Part shown: positions 14,535 through 19,016 of the stretch, piece after piece | How the letters are laid out: every line of letters starts with the position of its first letter | Numbering within the stretch: the first letter of the stretch is position 1 | NCBI GenBank assembly: GCA_050732935.1 | Contig: JBOHRW010000139.1 | Location: 1-19,016, forward strand | DNA length: 19,016 bases | Reading direction: 5' to 3' | From: DASRVA01 sp050732935 | GTDB taxonomy: Bacteria > Gemmatimonadota > Gemmatimonadetes > JACCXV01 > JAHWKZ01 | Notes under the pieces: generated by a model | What the model was told of the DNA's origin: nothing | Database searches by the model: none | What the model saw: only the letters and a program-made list of their open reading frames with translations | Program-made: the position numbers and the translations under genes

Positions 14535-15887
14535 ATGAGCGAGGACCAGGAGACCCGGACCGGGGAGTCGACCGAGGAGGGGGTGGCCCAGCAGGTCGAG
14601 GAGCCGGAGATGGAGGAGGCCGCGGCCGAGGCCCCCGAAGACGCGGGAGCGAAGGAGCCCGAGGCGTCCGGGGGCGAGACCGAGGAGGGCCCGACCGCGG
14701 AGCAGGCCGAGGAGGCCAAGCCCGAGGAGCCGACTGCTGAGCAGGCGGAGGCCGAAGCCCAGGAAGCCACCGTCGACGAGAAGAAGGCGTTCCTCCAGGA
14801 CCAGCGCCGGAAGGAGTCCCAGGCCGTCGACATCGACCGCAAGTTCCCCGAGAAGTACCGTCTCGGCGGCGAGATGAAGGGGGCATCGGACGGCCACAGG
14901 CTCGACCTCTTCGAGCGCCTGGTGAAGACGCGCGAGTTCGACGCCCGCATGCGGCGGCTGTTCCGCCAGGGCCGGTTCGAGGGGACCTTCTACAGCCAGA
15001 TCGGCCAGGAGGCCTGCGACGTCGTCATCGCCTTCCAGATGCGGAAAGAGGACTTCGTGGGTCCCAGCCATCGCGACCTCGGCGCCTCGACCGGCAAGGG
15101 GATCCCCCTCCGGTTCCTGGCCGCGCAGGTCTACGGGCGCGTGGACTCGCCTGACCACGGGCGCTACACGGCGTGTCACTACTGGCACCCGGACTGGTGG
15201 GTCATGCAGCCGGCCACCTCGATCGCCATGAACTGGGTCACCGCGACCGGCGCCGCGTTCGGCTTCAAGATGCTGAAGAAGGAGAACGTCGCGGTCGCCT
15301 TCTGTGGCGACGGCGCCACCGCCCACGGGGACTTCCACGAGGCCTGTAACTTCGCCGGCGTGCACGCCCTGCCGATCGTCTACGTCGTCCAGAACAACCT
15401 GTGGGCGGAGTCGCTCCCGGTCTCGCTCACGACGGCTCTCACCGATCTCAGCCACCGCGCCGACGCCTACGGCTTCCCGGGGATCACGATTGACGGCAAC
15501 GACGTCGTCCAGGTCTGGAACACGACCCGTGAGGCCCTGGAGCGCGCCCGCAAGGGTGATGGACCGACCTTGATCGAGATGAAGACCTACCGCTGGTTCG
15601 GCCACTCCGATATCGACCCCGCCGACTATCGCTCGGAGGACGAGGTCCAGGCGTGGATGGAGCGGGATCCCATCCCTCGCTACGAGGAGTACCTGCGCGA
15701 AAAGGGCCTCCTGGACGCCGACGCCGTGGCGGAAATCCAGGCGCGGGTACGCCAGGAGATCGAGGAGGCGATCGAGTTCGCCGAGGCCAGCGCGCGACCG
15801 GAGGCCGACGCCTACCTGACGGAGGTCTACGCCGAGAAGTACCGGGGCTTCGAGGTCCTGGGTCGCGAGAGCGGGGAGGAGGCGTAG
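14535..15887 (+). CDS. 2-oxoacid dehydrogenase E1 component, alpha subunit
   Basis: 450 residues. From about residue 118 it is a thiamine-diphosphate E1 alpha subunit: SQIGQEA at 154-160, SHRDLGASTGKG at 178-189, and the ThDP-Mg motif from GDG at 258-260 to NN at 287-288. YRWFGHSDIDPADYRS is the family's phosphorylation-loop region. Detail of sequence (HRD, DPIPRYEEYL) looks nearer branched-chain 2-oxoacid dehydrogenase than classical PdhA, so pyruvate, branched-chain or acetoin-type substrates remain open. The first 80 residues are an acidic, Ala/Glu/Pro-rich extension not found in typical E1 alpha, probably disordered. The start has AGAGGA five bases upstream. Sixty-seven bases separate it from lipA; E1 beta follows after 2 bases. 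Confidence 0.93.
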   Translation: MSEDQETRTGESTEEGVAQQVEEPEMEEAAAEAPEDAGAKEPEASGGETEEGPTAEQAEEAKPEEPTAEQAEAEAQEATVDEKKAFLQDQRRKESQAVDIDRKFPEKYRLGGEMKGASDGHRLDLFERLVKTREFDARMRRLFRQGRFEGTFYSQIGQEACDVVIAFQMRKEDFVGPSHRDLGASTGKGIPLRFLAAQVYGRVDSPDHGRYTACHYWHPDWWVMQPATSIAMNWVTATGAAFGFKMLKKENVAVAFCGDGATAHGDFHEACNFAGVHALPIVYVVQNNLWAESLPVSLTTALTDLSHRADAYGFPGITIDGNDVVQVWNTTREALERARKGDGPTLIEMKTYRWFGHSDIDPADYRSEDEVQAWMERDPIPRYEEYLREKGLLDADAVAEIQARVRQEIEEAIEFAEASARPEADAYLTEVYAEKYRGFEVLGRESGEEA

Positions 15888-15889
15888 CG

Positions 15890-16876
15890 ATGGCCGAGAT
15901 TACCTACATCGACGCCATCAACCGCACCCTCCACGAGGAGATGACGAAGGACGCGACCACGTTTCTGATCGGCGAGGACACGGGCATCTACGGCGGGGTC
16001 TTCAAGGCCACGCGCGGGCTCCTCGAGGAGTTCGGCCCCGAGCGCATCATCGACAGCCCGATCTCCGAGTCGCTGATCGCCGGCATGTGCGTGGGCGCGG
16101 CGATGGTCGGCTGCCGCCCCCTGCCCGAGATCCAGTTCGCCGATTTCATCCACCCGGCATTCGACCAGATCGTCCAGCAGATCGCCCGCTATCGCTGGCG
16201 GACAGTGGGGCGCTACGATATGCCGATCACGATCCGCTGCCCGTGGGGGGGTGGTGTGGGAGGCGGCGTCTATCACAGCCAGTCCAACGAGGCGCTATTC
16301 ATGAACGTGCCCGGCCTGGTCATGGTGGCGCCGTCGACCGTTCGGGACGCGGCCGGTCTCCTCCGCTCCGCGATCCGCAGCCAGGACCCCGTCATCTACT
16401 GGGAGAACAAGAAGCTCTACCGATCGATCAAGGACGATCTCTCCGAGGGCGACCAGGTCACGACGCCGATCGGCGAGGCCGACGTGGTCCGCGAGGGGAC
16501 GGACGTCACGGCGATCACCTTCGGCTACATGCTGCACGTGACGATGCAAGCCGCCGATCGGATGGCCGAGGACGACGGGATCGAGGTCGAGGTGATCGAC
16601 CTCCGGACCCTCCTTCCGCTCGATTTTCCGACCGTCCTCGAGTCGGTGGGGAAGACCGGCCGGGCGGTGATCGTCCACGAGGCGCCCCGGACGGGCGGGA
16701 TCGGCGGCGAGATCGCGGCCACGATCGCCGATCGCTGCTTCTGGGATCTGGACGCCCCGGTGCGCCGGATCTGCGGCCATAACACCTCGTTCCCCGCGGC
16801 CGCCATGATGGAGGCCCACTACATGCCCGACGTCGACCAGGTGGCCGCGGGGATCCGCGCCACCGCCGAGATCTGA
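15890..16876 (+). CDS. 2-oxoacid dehydrogenase E1 component, beta subunit
   Basis: 328 residues, normal length for E1 beta. Motifs: GEDTGIYGGVFKATRGL near 28-44, DSPISES at 55-61 with Glu60 (contacts the ThDP aminopyrimidine), AEIQFADFIHPAFDQ-like segment at 80-93, GGGVGGGVYHSQS at 120-132 with the conserved His129, and EVIDLRTLLPLDF in the C-terminal transketolase-like domain. The GGVF and QFADFI forms resemble branched-chain 2-oxoacid dehydrogenase beta subunits as much as PdhB. Start 15890 follows the E1 alpha stop by two bases and has GGGGAGGAGG upstream within that gene. With E1 alpha it forms the alpha2-beta2 decarboxylase that reductively acylates lipoyl-E2. Confidence 0.95.
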   Translation: MAEITYIDAINRTLHEEMTKDATTFLIGEDTGIYGGVFKATRGLLEEFGPERIIDSPISESLIAGMCVGAAMVGCRPLPEIQFADFIHPAFDQIVQQIARYRWRTVGRYDMPITIRCPWGGGVGGGVYHSQSNEALFMNVPGLVMVAPSTVRDAAGLLRSAIRSQDPVIYWENKKLYRSIKDDLSEGDQVTTPIGEADVVREGTDVTAITFGYMLHVTMQAADRMAEDDGIEVEVIDLRTLLPLDFPTVLESVGKTGRAVIVHEAPRTGGIGGEIAATIADRCFWDLDAPVRRICGHNTSFPAAAMMEAHYMPDVDQVAAGIRATAEI

Positions 16877-17015
16877 AGGGCCATTGGTGTCGGCTAATGA
16901 CGGCAGATAGGCTTCGAGGATGGAAAGATCGGAGAGGTGGACCAGTCCGCTGATGCCGTTCTTGGTCCCCATCCGTTGATGCTGTCGGATTCGGAGACTT
17001 AGCGGAGGGAAAGGG
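16877..17015. other. 139-base gap between E1 beta and E2
   Basis: The only long gap among the E1-E2 genes. It is less G+C-rich than the genes around it. GGAGGGAAAGGG just before 17016 provides the E2 ribosome site. On the minus strand 33 codons from 16976 read as plausible protein (MGTKNGISGLVHLSDLSI and on), but the frame has no independent ribosome site and runs into the antisense of E1 beta. No clear promoter or terminator seen. Confidence 0.4.
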
Positions 17016-18422
17016 ATGCCACTGGAGATCAAGGTCCCCTCGCTCGGGCAGAGCGTGCCCGAGGCGACGGTCGGTAAGTGGCTCAAGAAGGAGGGCGACA
17101 CGGTCGAGGCCGACGAGCCCGTCGTCGAGCTCGAGACCGACAAGATCAACATGGAGGTGACCGCCTTCCGCGCCGGCACGCTGGCCCGGATCAAGAAGCA
17201 GGAGGGCGCCACCGTCGCCGTCGGTGAGGTCCTCGGCCTGATCGCCCAGGAAGGCGAGGAGGTGGAAGCCGAGGAGGAGCCCGAGGAGGACGCCGCGGAA
17301 GGGGAGGCACCCAAGAAGAAGGCGGAGAAGCCGCGCGCCGAAGAGGCCGAGGAAAAGCCCGCCGAAAAGGCGCCCACCGAAGAAGCGGAAGAAGAGCCCG
17401 CGGAGGAGGAAGCCGCGGCCGCAACCGCCGAGGAGCCCGCCCGCCGTCCGGCGGCCAGGGCCCCGGCGCGTCCCGCCGCCGGGCGCCGCGAGGCGGTCAT
17501 CCCGGAGGACATGAAGACCTCGCCCGTGGTCCGGAAGCTCGCCCGCGAGCACAAGCTGGACCTGACCGTGATCGAGGGCTCGGGGAAGGGCGGACGGGTT
17601 ACCCGCGACGATGTGCTGACGTACCTGGAGGCCGCGCCCGAGGCGGAGGCGGTGACGGCCGCCGAGGAAGCCGCGCCGGCCCAGCCGGCCACCGAGACCT
17701 CGGCCCGCGAGTACGGCCCCGACGAGCCGGTCGAGATCCTCCCCATGACCTCGATCCGGAAGACGATCGCCCACCGGATGGCGGAGTCCAAGCACACGGC
17801 GGCCCACGTCACGACCGTCGACGAGTGCGACTTCGGCGACCTGGTCGAGCTCCGTGAGCGGATCAAGGACGACTTCTTCGCCGAGCACGGCTACAAGCTC
17901 ACCTACATGCCGTTGGTCATGAAGGCGTCGATCGCCGCGCTGCGCGAGTTCCCGCAGGTCAACGCGTCCATACGGGGGGACGACATCGTTTATCACCGCT
18001 TCTACCACATCGGGGTCGCCGTTCACACCGAGGCCGGCCTCATCGTGCCGGTGGTCAAGCACGCCGACCGCAAGTCGATGGTCGAGATCGCCGGCGAGAT
18101 CGACGAGCTGGCGAAGAAGGCCCGCGAGCGGAAGCTCGCGATGGAGGACATCCAGGGCGGGACCTTCACGCTTTCGAACGCCGGCGGCTTCGGCGCCATC
18201 CTCTCGACCCCGATCATCAGCCAGCCCGAGTCCGCGGTTCTCGGAATCCACAAGATCGTCGAGCGCCCCGTGGCCCGGGAGGGCCAGATCGTGATCCGCC
18301 CGATGATGTGGTTCGGGCTCTCCTACGACCACCGCCTGGTCGACGGGACGCCCGCGGTCCAATTCCTCAGGCGGATCTGCGAGCTGCTCGAGGGGCCGGA
18401 GCGGCTGTTGCTGGAGGCGTAG
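17016..18422 (+). CDS. 2-oxoacid dehydrogenase E2, dihydrolipoamide acyltransferase
   Basis: 468 residues. Residues 1-76 form one lipoyl domain with ETDKINMEV at 40-48, Lys43 being the lipoylated residue. Residues 77-165 are a highly charged Glu/Ala/Lys/Pro linker. Residues 169-206 are the E1/E3-binding domain (SPVVRKLAREH, GSGKGGRVTRDDV). Residues 238-468 are the catalytic trimer-forming domain ending in SYDHRLVDG at 436-444 (His439, Asp443). The lipoyl domain and catalytic segment TTVDECDF resemble SucB-type E2 as well as branched-chain E2, so the acyl group is not certain; no E1o is present, which argues against 2-oxoglutarate. LipB and LipA upstream would modify Lys43. The 140-base gap before it may carry a separate ribosome or promoter signal. 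The E3 gene starts 527 bases after its stop, beyond an insert. Confidence 0.94.
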   Translation: MPLEIKVPSLGQSVPEATVGKWLKKEGDTVEADEPVVELETDKINMEVTAFRAGTLARIKKQEGATVAVGEVLGLIAQEGEEVEAEEEPEEDAAEGEAPKKKAEKPRAEEAEEKPAEKAPTEEAEEEPAEEEAAAATAEEPARRPAARAPARPAAGRREAVIPEDMKTSPVVRKLAREHKLDLTVIEGSGKGGRVTRDDVLTYLEAAPEAEAVTAAEEAAPAQPATETSAREYGPDEPVEILPMTSIRKTIAHRMAESKHTAAHVTTVDECDFGDLVELRERIKDDFFAEHGYKLTYMPLVMKASIAALREFPQVNASIRGDDIVYHRFYHIGVAVHTEAGLIVPVVKHADRKSMVEIAGEIDELAKKARERKLAMEDIQGGTFTLSNAGGFGAILSTPIISQPESAVLGIHKIVERPVAREGQIVIRPMMWFGLSYDHRLVDGTPAVQFLRRICELLEGPERLLLEA

Positions 18423-18439
18423 CCGGGAGTAGAAGAGAA

Positions 18440-18453
18440 GCTTGATGGCCAAG
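18440..18453 (+). repeat. 14-base direct repeat, left copy
   Basis: GCTTGATGGCCAAG here is identical to 18945-18958, 505 bases to the right. The ATG inside the left copy is at 18445, 22 bases after the E2 stop with AGAAGAG upstream, which is where an E3 gene would be expected to start in an undisturbed operon. The bases before and after the 14 differ. Together the copies bound the segment of fragments between E2 and E3. Confidence 0.7.
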
Positions 18454-18570
18454 GGTGGGGGCCGCCTCGCCATGATGTCAGACTCTTGCCCAGGAGTGCC
18501 GATGAGCGCTGAAGAACGGAACATGGAACGCATGCAAACCCTCGATGACGCGTGGAACGCGCAGGCGTAG
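18445..18570 (+). pseudogene. Chimeric 41-codon remnant ending in a SnoaL/ester-cyclase-like N-terminus
   Basis: From the left-repeat ATG an open frame of 41 codons runs to a TAG. It begins MAKGGG, then at 18502 has an in-frame ATG with its own AGGAG site, reading MSAEERNMERMQTLDDAWNA before stopping. That 20-residue segment looks like the start of SnoaL-like/NTF2-fold proteins (LDDAWNAQ followed by an aromatic in the family, from memory). The rest of the fold is absent, so this is a broken fragment, not a gene. The break falls at 18564-18573, which is also a copy of a 10-base repeat found again at 18937-18946. Confidence 0.5.
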
Positions 18571-18574
18571 CGCA

Positions 18575-18742
18575 TTGCGACAGCCAGACTCCGAGGAGCC
18601 CGATCGAGTGGATGCCGACTTACGTCACGCCTTGATCACCATCCCTGAGAGGGAGGGCAGGATCCTACGGGTGGTCTATAATCACCGCGGGTCGCCACTG
18701 CGGATCGTGACGGGCTTTTTTCGACAGGAGCGCGAAGAAAGA
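18575..18742 (+). pseudogene. N-terminally truncated toxin-like sequence (DUF4258-type C-terminus)
   Basis: In the frame of the following antitoxin-like gene, about 56 codons resemble the C-terminal half of DUF4258-type toxin proteins: DSEEPDRVDADLRHAL, then GRILRVVYNHRGSP and LRIVTGFF, with the typical GRxLRVVYN and VT-aromatic-F strands. The N-terminal half (expected His-Ala-x-x-Arg helix) is missing and no ribosome site precedes an ATG at 18545. There is no stop before the next gene's ATG at 18743, so toxin remnant and antitoxin read as one 132-codon frame. It may have been an upstream toxin gene damaged by the rearrangement that made the junction at 18564-18573. Family identification is from memory of the pattern. 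Confidence 0.5.
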
Positions 18743-18943
18743 ATGAGACTACACTACGACGAAGAGGCGGACGCGCTCTACCTGCGTCTCGACGAGAGCG
18801 AGATCGTGGAGTCGGAGGAGGTGCGACCTGGTATCGTGCCCGATTTCGACGCCAATCGACAGGCTGTTGGCGTCGAGATCTTGAACTTGGAGTCAAGAGT
18901 GCCCGGGGCCGAACTGAAGAAGCTCCAGTTCGAAGTGGCGTAG
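18743..18943 (+). CDS. DUF2283 family small protein (antitoxin-like)
   Basis: 66 residues with the DUF2283 pattern: MRLHYDEEADALYLRLDESE, then EVRPGIVPDFDAN and VGVEILNLESR. DUF2283 proteins are commonly second genes paired with DUF4258-type toxin-like proteins and are considered antitoxin-like; the biochemical role is not settled. The start at 18743 was chosen because the family begins at this MRxxYDEEAD; a longer in-frame start at 18545 would fuse it to the toxin remnant. AGGAG lies 12 bases upstream, and GAAGAAAGA directly before the ATG. Its toxin partner is truncated, so it appears to be an orphan. Its stop is 6 bases before the E3 start. Confidence 0.8.
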   Translation: MRLHYDEEADALYLRLDESEIVESEEVRPGIVPDFDANRQAVGVEILNLESRVPGAELKKLQFEVA

Positions 18944-18944
18944 C

Positions 18945-18958
18945 GCTTGATGGCCAAG
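18945..18958 (+). repeat. 14-base direct repeat, right copy (covers the E3 start)
   Basis: Second copy of GCTTGATGGCCAAG. Its ATG at 18950 is the E3 start. It abuts a 10-base repeat GGCGTAGCGC at 18937-18946 that also occurs at 18564-18573, so the right border looks like a composite of the two inner and outer repeats. Confidence 0.7.
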
Positions 18959-19016
18959 AACGAAAAAGCTCTCCAGGTCGACGTCGCCGTCATCGGCTCC
19001 GGGCCGGCCGGCTACG
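18950..19016 (+). CDS. lpdA: Dihydrolipoamide dehydrogenase (E3), first 22 codons, cut by window edge
   Basis: Visible residues MAKNEKALQVDVAVIGSGPAGY show the FAD-binding beta strand and GxGxxG (GSGPAGY) of disulfide oxidoreductases. Following E1 alpha, E1 beta and E2, this is expected to be the E3 that re-oxidises dihydrolipoyl-E2 with NAD. Thioredoxin reductase-like flavoproteins share this motif, but the leader and context favour E3. Almost no ribosome-binding site precedes the ATG; the gene may depend on reinitiation after the DUF2283 stop 6 bases upstream. An equivalent ATG with a better ribosome site exists at 18445, which suggests the insertion separated E3 from its original signal. 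Confidence 0.8.
   Translation, partial: MAKNEKALQVDVAVIGSGPAGY

Noticed and set aside
16515..18575. 686-codon minus-strand frame across E1 beta and E2
   Set aside because: Antisense of well-identified genes, with Leu/Gly/Arg-rich low-complexity translation.

Overview
The window is GC-rich bacterial chromosome (roughly two-thirds G+C by eye) with tightly packed, operon-organised genes. The first kilobase, the DUF4143 gene and the short segment before the last gene are visibly richer in A+T. Gene content fits an uncultured soil or sediment bacterium; Rokubacteria/Methylomirabilota or a myxobacterium-like lineage is only a guess from gene style. No rRNA, tRNA, CRISPR array or transposase gene was seen.

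Layout. (1) 1-1075: an A+T-richer stretch with two overlapping forward reading frames that may be the two halves of one frameshifted secreted-protein gene. (2) 9959 down to 1168, minus strand: a five-gene lipid operon, transcribed in the order lipid kinase, a 1475-residue fusion (fatty acyl reductase, acyl-AMP ligase, acyl carrier protein, PlsC-type acyltransferase), HAD phosphatase, zinc alcohol dehydrogenase, LarA-like protein. Junctions overlap or leave 1-10 bases. A candidate promoter and a 14-base palindrome lie just upstream. (3) 11370 down to 10114, minus: a stand-alone DUF4143-type ATPase whose upstream region carries four 23-base tandem units built around GTTGCAA. (4) 11513-19016, plus: thiO (thiamine branch), lipB and lipA (lipoate synthesis), E1 alpha, E1 beta and E2 of a 2-oxoacid dehydrogenase complex, then the first 22 codons of E3 at the window edge.

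How they work together. The minus-strand operon has what is needed to activate a fatty acid, load it on a carrier domain, reduce it towards aldehyde or alcohol, and acylate, phosphorylate or dephosphorylate a glycerolipid-like acceptor. This resembles, from memory, the ElbD-type ether-lipid system of Myxococcus, with a LarA-like partner of unknown role. The plus-strand genes form a cofactor-to-enzyme set: LipB and LipA make the lipoyl group on E2 Lys43, ThiO contributes to thiamine made for E1, and E1-E2-E3 form the complex. Between E2 and E3 an insert of about 500 bases carries a 22-codon gene fragment, an N-terminally truncated toxin-like sequence and an intact DUF2283 antitoxin-like gene, bounded by a 14-base direct repeat that includes an ATG.

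The most interesting items are the four-domain lipid enzyme with its LarA-like neighbour, the exactly phased 23-base repeat array, and the nested direct repeats at the E2-E3 junction.
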